Positions 1 through 5,282 are shown, counted from the stretch's first letter. The stretch: 6,281 bases of DNA from Streptomyces speibonae (GCA_000715605.1 KL568610.1:23069-29349); one strand, 5' to 3'. Translations and numbers: made by a program. Notes: a model not told the origin generated them from the letters alone.

Positions 1-261
1 ACCGTGACCTACTCGTACGGCCTTCCAACGGCTCCCGCCGATGTCGTCGACCTGGTGTGCCGCATGGCGGCCCGCGCCCTGGCGGACTACCGCGCCGGGG
101 ACCCCGCGGCTCGAACTGTGGCGTCTGAGCGAATCGGCGACTACTCGGTGACGTACGCCGACGCCGACGCGTCGTCGCCGTTCGACCTCCCCGACCGCGT
201 CTGTGCCCGACTCGCGGCCCGGTTCGGCTCAGGCGCACCCCTGGTGGTGAAGTCACGATGA
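1..261 (+). CDS. Phage head-tail connector protein, C-terminal part (Gp19/Gp15/Gp42-like)
   Basis: The reading frame is open from the first base with no upstream stop, and the visible 86 residues look like the C-terminal part of a longer protein. The GTG at position 4 is therefore probably internal. Proteins of this family are usually about 120-150 residues and form the ring under the portal in tailed-phage heads. The visible part has the family's typical helix (PADVVDLVCRMAARAL), followed by a SERIGDYSVTYAD stretch and an arginine-rich end. The stop overlaps the start of the next gene as ATGA, showing translational coupling, and head-closure genes commonly follow connector genes. The family assignment rests on pattern recognition and the neighbour. 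The N-terminal half lies outside the window and was not seen. Confidence 0.65.
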   Translation, partial: TVTYSYGLPTAPADVVDLVCRMAARALADYRAGDPAARTVASERIGDYSVTYADADASSPFDLPDRVCARLAARFGSGAPLVVKSR

Positions 262-590
262 GCCGTGTCGCCCACCTGCTGAATACCACCGTCAACGTGT
301 GGCGGTATACCGAGGTCAGCGACGGCATGGGCGGCTGGATACGCACCTGGGCGGACCTTGGCCCGGTGCGTGCTCGCATCGCGCAGCCGTCCGCCCACGA
401 GCGCACTGCTGCCGACAAGGCGTCCGTTCGCTTGGACGCTGTCGTGTACCTCCCGCCGACCGCTGACGTGCGGCGAGGCGACGAACTGCGCCGTCCTGGG
501 CACGAGCCGCTGACCGTGGATGCCGTCTACATGCCGTCCGCGCCGGTCTACAAGCGTGCCGAATGCACAGCCGACCAAGTCGCCGCGTAA
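258..590 (+). CDS. Phage head closure / head-tail joining protein
   Basis: This is a 110-residue protein of the SPP1 gp16-like head-tail joining family, which forms the stopper ring between connector and tail. Family features seen are an N-terminal strand (TVNVWRYTEV), a DGMGGWIRTWADL turn, a VRARIAQPSAHERTAADK stretch resembling the family's xRVxP..ERxxA segment, and a late DVRRGDELRR ... LTVDAVY section typical of its beta-barrel. Length is normal for the family and the ORF looks intact. The ATG overlaps the upstream stop by four bases, so it is probably translated by coupling. In complete phages the next genes are a gp10-like tail-connector protein, a tail terminator and the major tail protein. 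None of these follows here. Confidence 0.7.
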   Translation: MSRVAHLLNTTVNVWRYTEVSDGMGGWIRTWADLGPVRARIAQPSAHERTAADKASVRLDAVVYLPPTADVRRGDELRRPGHEPLTVDAVYMPSAPVYKRAECTADQVAA

Positions 591-603
591 GCAGCCCCCC
601 ACG

Positions 604-623
604 AGGGGTGGGGAGGGACCCCT
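604..623 (+). terminator. Possible hairpin after the head genes
   Basis: AGGGGT (604-609) and ACCCCT (618-623) can pair around an eight-base G-rich loop just after the stop of the head-closure gene. More stems follow: GGCG/CGCC (635-638 / 645-648) and the ten-base palindrome CCCCCGGGGG (657-666). No U-tract follows, so termination is only inferred. It would fit the break between the head genes and what follows. Confidence 0.35.
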
Positions 624-693
624 TCCCCTGTTGGGGCGGTCGAGCGCCGGGGAGGCCCCCCGGGGGTGCGCCCAGTTCAGAAGACTCGATCCG

Positions 694-718
694 TCACATG
701 ATCGTTACATCAGCGTGA
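694..718. promoter_or_regulatory. Imperfect inverted repeat upstream of the 738 gene
   Basis: TCAC-a-TGAT (694-702) and ATCA-gc-GTGA (709-718) form an inverted repeat with a six-base centre, directly before the ribosome binding site AGGAGG (723-728) of the next gene. It lies in the least GC-rich part of the gap. This could be an operator or part of a promoter. No convincing -35/-10 pair is visible, so the role is inferred from position and symmetry only. Confidence 0.35.
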
Positions 719-737
719 CCCTAGGAGGCCCCACGCG

Positions 738-1052
738 ATGCCCACCGCCGCCGCCGACGCCGTCGCCGAGGCCACCTACCCGGCGCACGCGTACCGAGTC
801 TTGCCGCAGCGGGTCCCCTGGAACGTGAAGCGGCTGCGCGCCGCGTACATCGACGGCGGACACGAAGCCCTCGCCGACGAGGTGTGGGACCAGATCTACT
901 CCACCGCACCCGGACGAGCGACGGACGTGTGGGAGCGGGCGGCGCTCATCGACTGGTTGTGGGCGGTCACCCAGGACTACATCGCCGAATGGTCGGCGAT
1001 CGCTGATCACGACGCCTGGCCGTCCGACGCCCACCGTGGTGCTCGCGGCTAG
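738..1052 (+). CDS. Small conserved-looking protein of unknown function
   Basis: This is a 104-residue protein that I do not recognise. The start is supported by AGGAGG at 723-728, nine bases before the ATG. The product has no signal peptide or membrane segment. It is mainly helical by eye and rich in Trp for its size, with Trp residues in WNVKRLRAAY, DEVWDQIY, DVWERAALIDWLWAV and YIAEWSAI, suggesting a packed soluble domain or a structural protein. Codon third positions are strongly G/C, as expected of a real gene. It sits where a phage would carry tail-completion genes, so a virion or satellite-specific role is possible, but nothing in the sequence shows it. A strong terminator lies 59 bases downstream, so it ends a transcription unit. 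Confidence 0.6.
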   Translation: MPTAAADAVAEATYPAHAYRVLPQRVPWNVKRLRAAYIDGGHEALADEVWDQIYSTAPGRATDVWERAALIDWLWAVTQDYIAEWSAIADHDAWPSDAHRGARG

Positions 1053-1110
1053 CGCATCGACTTCCGGACTCGTTCCGGACCGAATCCCTCCTTGCGGGGG
1101 CGAAGGGGAC

Positions 1111-1151
1111 AGGCCGCGTCGGCTGGCACGCCCAGTCGGCGGGGCCTTTTT
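1111..1151 (+). terminator. Rho-independent terminator
   Basis: A long stem starts with AGGCC (1111-1115) paired to GGCCT (1143-1147). The inner arms include CTGG/CCAG and close on a CACGC loop (1127-1131), with two G-U pairs and one mismatch. TTTT follows at 1148-1151. This is one of the clearest terminators in the window and ends the transcript of the 738-1052 gene. Confidence 0.8.
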
Positions 1152-1243
1152 GCGTTGGGGGGTGAACAGGTAGCCCGGCGTCGGCCCACTCCACCAATGT
1201 CACGTCGTCCGGGTTGATCGCCGGGCGGTTCTCCTCTCGCCTG

Positions 1244-1274
1244 ATGCCCTCGGTCCTTCGGGACCGGGGGCGTT
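1244..1274 (+). terminator. 13-bp hairpin with UUCG tetraloop in front of the HNH gene
   Basis: Positions 1244-1256 pair with 1261-1273 across 13 bp, with two G-U pairs, closed by a C(UUCG)G tetraloop at 1257-1260. This is an exceptionally stable RNA hairpin. The 3' arm ends in GGGGGCGTT, as do the hairpins at 2849-2857 and 4222-4230, but there is no further U-tract. Only 36 bases separate it from the HNH start codon, leaving little room for a promoter between them. It may therefore be part of the HNH leader (attenuator or mRNA stabiliser) rather than a simple terminator. Confidence 0.6.
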
Positions 1275-1309
1275 GGCGTGTGAGGGGCTGGAAGCGAAAG
1301 GAGATGACG

Positions 1310-1942
1310 ATGGACACGCCGACGAAGGCGTGCACGAAGTGCCGCGAGGTCAAGCCGCGGAACGACTTCCCCCGCGACCGCCGCCGCCGGGACGGGCGGA
1401 AGTCGAGGTGTCGGGAGTGCTGCCGCGCCGCTGACCGTACCCGCCGCGCAGACCCCGAGTACCGCGAGCGTGAACGCACCGCCGACGCCGCCCGCAAGCG
1501 CGCCCGTCTCGCCGCGAACGCCGCCCGCACCGACGAACAGGTCGCTGCCGACCGCGCCAGGTTGCGTCCAGACGGCATGAAGCGCTGCCGATCGTGCCGC
1601 GAGGTGCTGCCGCTGGATGCGTTCAGTGCGAACCGCGCCCGCGCCGACGGCCTCAACGACACCTGCCGCCTTTGCGCGCACGCCGACCTGCTCCGCGCCG
1701 CCGCGCTCAAGATCGAAGCGCTGGATTTGTACGCTTGCACGTACTGCGGTGGCCCCGCTGAAGCCATCGATCATGTCATCCCACGCGCGCTCGGCGGCAC
1801 CGACGACGCGCACAACCAGACCCCGGCGTGCGGCTCGTGCAACTCCAGCAAGAACGCCACCCCCGTCCTTGAATGGCTCGCGCGCCGCGACCCGGAGCTG
1901 GTCGCCCGCGTGGTCGCGTGGCCGGTGGAGGTGGTCGCGTGA
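1310..1942 (+). CDS. HNH endonuclease with two N-terminal zinc-ribbon repeats
   Basis: This 210-residue protein probably cuts DNA. The HNH module lies at about residues 141-185. C143/C146 and C174/C177 form the structural zinc site. D154-H155, N169 and N178, with K181, are the HNH core residues (IDHVIPRALGG ... NQTPACGSCNSSK). In front are two copies of one motif, C8-C11...C34-C37 and C93-C96...C119-C122, each with the consensus CxxCRE-V-P...F...R..DG....CRxC and identical spacing. They are joined by a charged Arg/Ala-rich helix (about 42-85). The ATG at 1310 is chosen because AAAGGAG (1297-1303) lies six bases upstream; ATG 1304 is too close. HNH nucleases often sit beside phage packaging genes and stimulate terminase cleavage, which would fit the head genes nearby, but a homing or defence role is equally possible. 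The stop overlaps the next start (TGATG). Confidence 0.8.
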   Translation: MDTPTKACTKCREVKPRNDFPRDRRRRDGRKSRCRECCRAADRTRRADPEYRERERTADAARKRARLAANAARTDEQVAADRARLRPDGMKRCRSCREVLPLDAFSANRARADGLNDTCRLCAHADLLRAAALKIEALDLYACTYCGGPAEAIDHVIPRALGGTDDAHNQTPACGSCNSSKNATPVLEWLARRDPELVARVVAWPVEVVA

Positions 1943-2792
1943 TGCCTGAGAAGCTGGCCGTGCCCGTCTCAACATCCCCGGCCATGACCGATCACAAGAA
2001 CAACGCCCCGGCCACCATGACCGCCCCTTGGTACGCCCGCGCCGTGTCCGCCGTCGGCCGCCCGGCCGTGCTCCTGGCCGCGTTGGCCATGTCCGCCCCC
2101 GGCGAATACCGCCTGGCCGTGCTGGCCGGATGGTCCGGCTGGGTGGCCGCACTGATGCCCCTTTTTGCCTTTCGGTGTACGCCGCCGCTGCTGCGGTCAT
2201 GGCCGCGACCCGCCCGGCCGGTTCACCTGGCCGCCGGTCAGCGGTCATCGGCGCAGGCGCCGCCCTGATCCTCGCGCTGGCCGCCCAGGTGACCGCCCAC
2301 CTCATCGCGGCCGGGTTCATGGTGACCGGCCCGTTCCTCGTGGCCGCCGTGTCCGCCGTACCGCCGGTCGTCGTCGCGCACATGCTCCACTTGGCCGCGT
2401 CCCCGCGACCGGTCGGTAACGCCACTGCTGACCGACTGACGGCCGAGGACACCGACGCCTGCACGGATGACCGGCCGGACCAGGACGCGCCCGAGGGCGG
2501 GCAGCAGGCCACGCCGACGACCACCGAGGAACAGCCGGCTGACCGTGCGCCGGACACAACGCCGGACACCGCCCCGGTCACCACCCCGGACACCGCGCCT
2601 GCCCCGGCCATGTCCGCCCGTCCGGCCCGGACGCCTGGCCGTCCGGCCCCGGTCGTCGACCTGGACGCTGTCCGTGCGGCCGTGGCCGACCTGACCGCGT
2701 CAGGTGTCCGGCCGTCCGGCCGTGCTCTCGGCGAGCGGCTCGGCGTGTCCGAGAGGACCGCTCGCCGGTACCTGGCCAAGGTCGCTGCCTGA
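1942..2792 (+). CDS. Spd-like membrane protein with C-terminal HTH, read through a -1 frameshift
   Basis: Two overlapping frames together encode one protein of about 283 residues. Frame one (from ATG 1942) carries an N-terminal hydrophobic part up to LAGWSGWVAALMPLF. It would stop at 2268 after 108 residues if no shift occurred. A shift of -1 at the T5 run (2162-2166) continues as CLSVYAAAAAVMAATRP. The joined product has about four membrane segments (roughly residues 41-60, 66-90, 101-124 and 130-152), a Thr/Pro/Asp-rich linker with PDTAP repeats, and a helix-turn-helix at about 238-283 (SGRALGERLGVSERTARRYL). This layout resembles Spd/DUF2637-type proteins of Streptomyces conjugative elements, which help spread transferred DNA between mycelial compartments. 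GGAGGT (1927-1932) precedes ATG 1942, which overlaps the HNH stop by one base, so the two genes are coupled. The family assignment is from memory of its layout and the LSVYAA and AQVxAHL motifs. Confidence 0.65.
2158..2169 (+). other. Slippery site / frame break (CCCC-TTTTT-GCC)
   Basis: In the upstream frame the codons are CCC CTT TTT GCC. A tRNA-Phe on TTT (2164-2166) can slip back one base and still read TTT (2163-2165), continuing with TGC CTT TCG in the downstream frame. Beyond the break the old frame turns into an Arg/Pro-rich shadow and stops at 2268. Before the break the downstream frame is likewise Arg/Pro-rich. So the coding signal truly changes frame here. The alternatives are loss of one T from a run of six, gain of two T in a run of three, or a sequencing error. 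Confidence 0.7.
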
Positions 2793-2811
2793 CCGGCCAG
2801 CCGACCATGGT

Positions 2812-3084
2812 TTAAACGCCCTCGTCAGGGTCCCCCGTGGACTCCGGCGGGGGCGTTTTTGCGTCCGGTGTCCCGGTCACGAAGCTGCCTTTGTGCGGGA
2901 CCGTTGTCACCAGCCCGCGCTCGCGAAGCACCTTGAGCGCCCGCCGCACCGTATCGATGGACACGCCGTACTGCGAGATCATCGCTCGCTCGCCGGGCAG
3001 GGCCGCTCCCATCGGCAGCCGTCCCGTGCGGATCTCGTCTTCGATCTCGTCGGCGAGCCGGACGTAGGCATAGCGCAGGTCCAT
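2812..3084 (-). CDS. Short GntR-type transcriptional regulator (winged helix only)
   Basis: This 90-residue DNA-binding protein is almost only a GntR winged helix: YVRLADEIEDEIRTGRLPMG (helix 1), LPGERAMISQYGVSIDTVRRALKVLRERG (helix-turn-helix, recognition helix at about 42-53), then the wing LVTTVPHKGSFV. No effector-binding domain follows, only a Pro/Asp-rich tail. Full GntR regulators are about 230-250 residues, so this is a small repressor of the kind carried by Streptomyces plasmids and integrating elements to control transfer genes. I chose ATG 3084 because it starts right at the domain (MDLRYAYVRL). The in-frame ATG at 3180 would add 32 residues with weaker G/C at third positions, and that stretch holds spaced CCACGCG repeats. 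However, the GGAG before 3084 is unusually close (two bases), so 3180 stays possible. The gene is divergent from 3243. Confidence 0.75.
   Translation of the reverse strand: MDLRYAYVRLADEIEDEIRTGRLPMGAALPGERAMISQYGVSIDTVRRALKVLRERGLVTTVPHKGSFVTGTPDAKTPPPESTGDPDEGV
2814..2860. terminator. Bidirectional terminator between convergent genes
   Basis: AAACGCCC (2814-2821) pairs with GGGCGTTT (2851-2858). An inner alternative stem is CCCCCG/CGGGGG. The + strand reading ends in TTTTT (2856-2860). On the minus strand the same stem ends in a short T run at 2816-2811. It serves the Spd-like gene on the + strand and the GntR gene on the minus strand, whose last codons lie inside the stem. Because of that overlap, part of the inverted repeat is also protein-coding. 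Confidence 0.75.
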
Positions 3085-3124
3085 AACTCCAGCGTCGCCC
3101 GTGGCCCCGTACCGCGCCGCTTGG

Positions 3125-3161
3125 CCACGCGTTGCCAATCGGACCCACGCGAACCCACGCG
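3125..3161. promoter_or_regulatory. Three CCACGCG repeats, candidate operator
   Basis: CCACGCG occurs at 3125-3131, 3145-3151 and 3155-3161, that is at 20- and 10-base intervals, so all three face the same side of the DNA helix. The last two are part of a longer direct repeat (ACCCACGCG twice, 3143-3161). They lie between the divergent GntR gene and the 3243 gene, where an autoregulatory operator would be expected. Binding by the GntR protein is inference. If the GntR gene starts at 3180, they are instead inside its coding region. Confidence 0.45.
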
Positions 3162-3242
3162 GAGGCGTATCGTCGGTCATGAAAGGACCCCGGCGACGGA
3201 GGCGACCCGTCCCGGGGCGTGGCCGACTGACAAGGAGTCGAC

Positions 3243-3467
3243 ATGCAAGAGCGTACCGCCGTGAGGTACTCCGACGGAGTGATCATCGTCTCGGAGCCGG
3301 ACCCGACCGAGACCATCCAGATCGACTACGCGCGCCGGGTCGTCGCTGCCGCCCGGCCGAACCTGGAGGCCGACAACCTGACGCCGCGCGAGCTGCGGTA
3401 CATCGCCGTCGAGCTGGCGCGGTGCGTCGAGGAGCTGCTGGTCATCATCGGCGACTCGCGCGACTAG
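3243..3467 (+). CDS. Small acidic protein of unknown function
   Basis: This is a 74-residue protein that I do not recognise. AAGGAG (3232-3237) five bases before the ATG fixes the start. The first third looks like a beta hairpin (TAVRYSDGVIIVSEPDP). The rest is two amphipathic helices (IDYARRVVAAARPNLEA and TPRELRYIAVELARCVEELLVII). It is acidic, has no membrane segment and no metal site. It is transcribed divergently from the GntR repressor, so it is the likeliest target of that repressor. Small helical proteins at this position in mobile elements are often regulators or partner proteins, but the sequence gives no direct sign. Third-position G/C is high, consistent with a real gene. Confidence 0.6.
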   Translation: MQERTAVRYSDGVIIVSEPDPTETIQIDYARRVVAAARPNLEADNLTPRELRYIAVELARCVEELLVIIGDSRD

Positions 3468-3500
3468 CCCGACGCCCCGTCCCCGCGCCTCGTCGAGCCA

Positions 3501-3549
3501 CCCCGGCCCGGCGGGGCGCTCTCGTATGTGTGGCTCCAGCCACTTCTTC
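3501..3549 (+). terminator. Paired hairpins after the 3243 gene
   Basis: CCCCG (3501-3505) pairs with CGGGG (3512-3516). A second perfect stem, GTGGC (3530-3534) with GCCAC (3539-3543), has a TCCA loop and is followed by CTTCTT. Neither has a full U-tract. Together they could end the 3243-3467 transcript. The function is inferred. Confidence 0.4.
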
Positions 3550-3627
3550 GCCGCTAGCTCCTCCCAGGGCTTTGACCTGCGCTGTTTCATCGGTGCCGTC
3601 AACGACACCGACCCGGGAGGAACCCCG

Positions 3628-4146
3628 ATGAACCCCGAGATCACTCACCGCCGGATAGGACGCGGCAAGGCCGTGCACATCGTGCTCGCGTCGGGGTGGA
3701 CGGCTTGCGGTCGCCAGGGGAAGTACGGCGAGCCCGTGGAGACCGGTTCGACGTGCGGTACTTGCGCGACCCGTTGCCCCGACTTCACCGCGCCGATCAA
3801 GCCCGTGAAGAAGGCGGCCCCCAAAGCCAAGCGGAAGGCTGCCGCCAAGGCCGCGCCGAAGCGCCCGGCGGACAAGGCCACCAAGGTCTTCGCTTCCAAG
3901 CGCCACGCCGACGCCGCGTCGTCCATCGCGGGCGTTCGCTGGGCGGGCGTGGTCCGCAAGACCGGCTCGTTCACCGCGTCAATCAACGCGGCCGAGCACG
4001 GGCTCATCGACGCGCCGGAGCCGTGGTTCGCGTTGTGTGTCACGCACGATCAGCACAGCGACTTCCTGCACACGCACCGGGAGGCGTGGGAGGCTCGTCG
4101 GCGGCCCTGGGAGTGGTGCGACGACTGCAAGGAAGGGGCGAAGTGA
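3628..4146 (+). CDS. Unknown protein: two Cys/His clusters joined by a Lys/Ala/Pro linker
   Basis: This 172-residue protein starts at ATG 3628, with GGGAGGAA (3615-3622) upstream. The N-terminal part has a Cys cluster (C27, C43-x2-C46-x3-C50) that could bind zinc. Residues about 58-92 form a basic linker of Lys, Ala and Pro resembling histone H1 tails, which suggests contact with DNA or RNA. The C-terminal part (about 93-172) holds RWAGVVRKTGSFTASI and a second candidate metal site, C137-x2-H140 ... C164-x2-C167 (LCVTHDQHSD ... WCDDC). No known family came to mind. It is the last gene before the chromosomal block and is followed by a terminator, so it is probably the last cargo gene of the element. 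A nucleic-acid-binding role is inference from composition. Confidence 0.65.
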   Translation: MNPEITHRRIGRGKAVHIVLASGWTACGRQGKYGEPVETGSTCGTCATRCPDFTAPIKPVKKAAPKAKRKAAAKAAPKRPADKATKVFASKRHADAASSIAGVRWAGVVRKTGSFTASINAAEHGLIDAPEPWFALCVTHDQHSDFLHTHREAWEARRRPWEWCDDCKEGAK

Positions 4147-4201
4147 TCCACTACCCCCGGTCGCACGGCGACGCCTGCTGACCGCTGAACACCCGATACC
4201 G

Positions 4202-4234
4202 ACGCCCCTGGTCACTTGGCCGGGGGCGTTGTTG
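4202..4234 (+). terminator. Terminator hairpin closing the mobile-element side
   Basis: ACGCCCCTGG (4202-4211) pairs with CCGGGGGCGT (4220-4229), ten base pairs with one G-U pair and a loop of eight. It is followed by TGTTGTTG-like sequence. It lies 56 bases after the stop of the 3628 gene and 60 before the exonuclease start, so it separates the two transcripts. Confidence 0.65.
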
Positions 4235-4284
4235 TGCGGCCGTCCAGCGGGCAACAGGGCCGCCCTACTGTCGCACCCGTCCGC

Positions 4285-4297
4285 CATGATGGACCTA
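4285..4297 (+). promoter_or_regulatory. Possible -10 element for a leaderless exonuclease mRNA
   Basis: CATGAT (4285-4290) resembles an actinobacterial -10 box (TAnnnT type). The A of the start codon lies seven bases beyond its end. No Shine-Dalgarno sequence is present before ATG 4297. A transcript starting at or next to the ATG would be leaderless, which is common in Streptomyces. No good -35 hexamer is visible. Confidence 0.4.
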
Positions 4298-5223
4298 TGA
4301 CCCGCAAGGAAAAGTGCCTTTTGCTCGACACCGCCTCCCTGTACTTCCGCGCCTACTTCGGAGTCCCGGACTCCGTCCGGGCCCCGGACGGCACCCCGGT
4401 GAACGCCGTGCGCGGGCTCCTGGACTTCATCGACCGCCTCGTGCAGGACCACCGGCCGGACCATCTGGTGGCCTGCATGGACGCCGACTGGCGCCCCCAG
4501 TGGCGGGTCGAGCTGATCCCCTCCTACAAGGCGCACCGGGTCGCCGAGGAGCGGACGGAGGGACCGGACGAGGAGGAGGTGCCCGACACGCTGTCGCCGC
4601 AGGTACCGGTCATCGAGACGGTCCTGGACGCGATCGGCATCGCGCGCGTGGGGGTCGCGGGGTACGAGGCGGACGACGTGATCGGCACGTTCACCGCGCG
4701 TGCCGCCGGGCCGGTGGACATCGTCACCGGTGACCGCGACCTCTACCAGCTGGTCGACGACGCGCGGGACGTGCGCGTGCTGTACCCGCTGAAGGGCGTC
4801 GGGACGCTGCAGGTCACCGACGAGGCCGTGCTGCGCGAGAAGTATGGCGTGGACGGCAAGGGGTACGCGGATCTGGCGCTGCTGCGCGGCGACCCGAGCG
4901 ACGGGCTGCCGGGCGTGCCCGGCGTCGGGGAGAAGACGGCGGCCAAGCTGCTGGCCGAGTTCGGTGACCTGGCCGGGATCCTGGCGGCCGTGGACGACCC
5001 GCGGGCCAAGCTCACGCCGACGCAGCGCAAGCGTCTGGATCTGGCGCGCCCGTACCTCGCGGTCGCTCCCAAGGTCGTCCGGGTCGCGGACGACGTGCCG
5101 CTGCCGGACGTCGACACGGCGCTGCCGCGGGCGCCGCGCGACCCCGGTGAGGTCGAAACCCTGGGCGCCCGCTGGGGGCTGGGCGGCTCGCTGCGGCGTC
5201 TGCTCACGACGCTTTCGGCGTGA
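4297..5223 (+). CDS. 5'-3' exonuclease (DNA polymerase I N-terminal domain homologue)
   Basis: This 308-residue flap/5' nuclease removes 5' ends and RNA primers during DNA repair and replication. It is the stand-alone form, without the polymerase domain. The metal-binding acidic residues of the family are all present: D11 (LLLDTASLYFRAYFG), D62 (CMDADWRPQWR), E124/D126/D127 (GYEADDVIG), D146/D148 (VTGDRDLYQLV) and D199/D202 (LRGDPSDGLPGVPGVGEKTA). The last stretch continues into the helix-3-turn-helix DNA-binding motif. The PSYKAHR segment (about 75-81) is also typical. Length is normal for the family. ATG 4297 is chosen because the conserved protein begins there, although no ribosome binding site precedes it. 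It lies 59 bases before the siderophore gene on the same strand, but the iron box between them indicates separate control. This is ordinary chromosomal content. Confidence 0.92.
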   Translation: MTRKEKCLLLDTASLYFRAYFGVPDSVRAPDGTPVNAVRGLLDFIDRLVQDHRPDHLVACMDADWRPQWRVELIPSYKAHRVAEERTEGPDEEEVPDTLSPQVPVIETVLDAIGIARVGVAGYEADDVIGTFTARAAGPVDIVTGDRDLYQLVDDARDVRVLYPLKGVGTLQVTDEAVLREKYGVDGKGYADLALLRGDPSDGLPGVPGVGEKTAAKLLAEFGDLAGILAAVDDPRAKLTPTQRKRLDLARPYLAVAPKVVRVADDVPLPDVDTALPRAPRDPGEVETLGARWGLGGSLRRLLTTLSA

Positions 5224-5240
5224 TGCGCGGGATCGGGGTG

Positions 5241-5259
5241 CTAGCTTAGGTTTACCTAA
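5241..5259. promoter_or_regulatory. Iron box (DmdR1/IdeR-type operator)
   Basis: The 19-mer CTAGCTTAGGTTTACCTAA matches the usual actinobacterial iron box TTAGGTTAGGCTAACCTAA at 15 of 19 positions. Its inner part has exact arms TTAGGT (5246-5251) and ACCTAA (5254-5259). It lies 23 bases before the start of the siderophore-interacting gene. The iron-loaded regulator would bind here and shut the gene off when iron is plentiful. Confidence 0.85.
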
Positions 5260-5282
5260 CTCATTCGGCTGGGAGGCACCTC

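Noticed and set aside
520..828. Plus-strand frame spanning the gap after the head genes
   Set aside because: It is Pro/Arg/Ser-rich, runs through hairpins and lacks a ribosome binding site. The 738 gene in another frame is better supported.
1049..2779. Very long minus-strand open frame (576 codons) opposite the HNH and Spd-like genes
   Set aside because: Its composition is Arg/Ala/Gly/Pro-rich and follows the third positions of the opposite genes. It has no domain, and the + strand genes have clear motifs and ribosome binding sites.
3572..3600. TTGACC at 3572-3577 as a -35 box for the 3628 gene
   Set aside because: No -10-like hexamer occurs at 16-19 bases downstream.
3529..3600. Hairpin-containing, less GC-rich stretch considered as a tRNA or attachment site
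   Set aside because: It has no cloverleaf, no T-arm sequence and no second copy in the window.
3177..3644. Minus-strand open frame of 155 codons with a plausible start (MKQRRSKPWEELAAKKWLE)
   Set aside because: It overlaps the 3243 gene in full, uses rare CTA and ATA codons early and becomes Gly/Arg-rich. The opposite gene has a good ribosome binding site.
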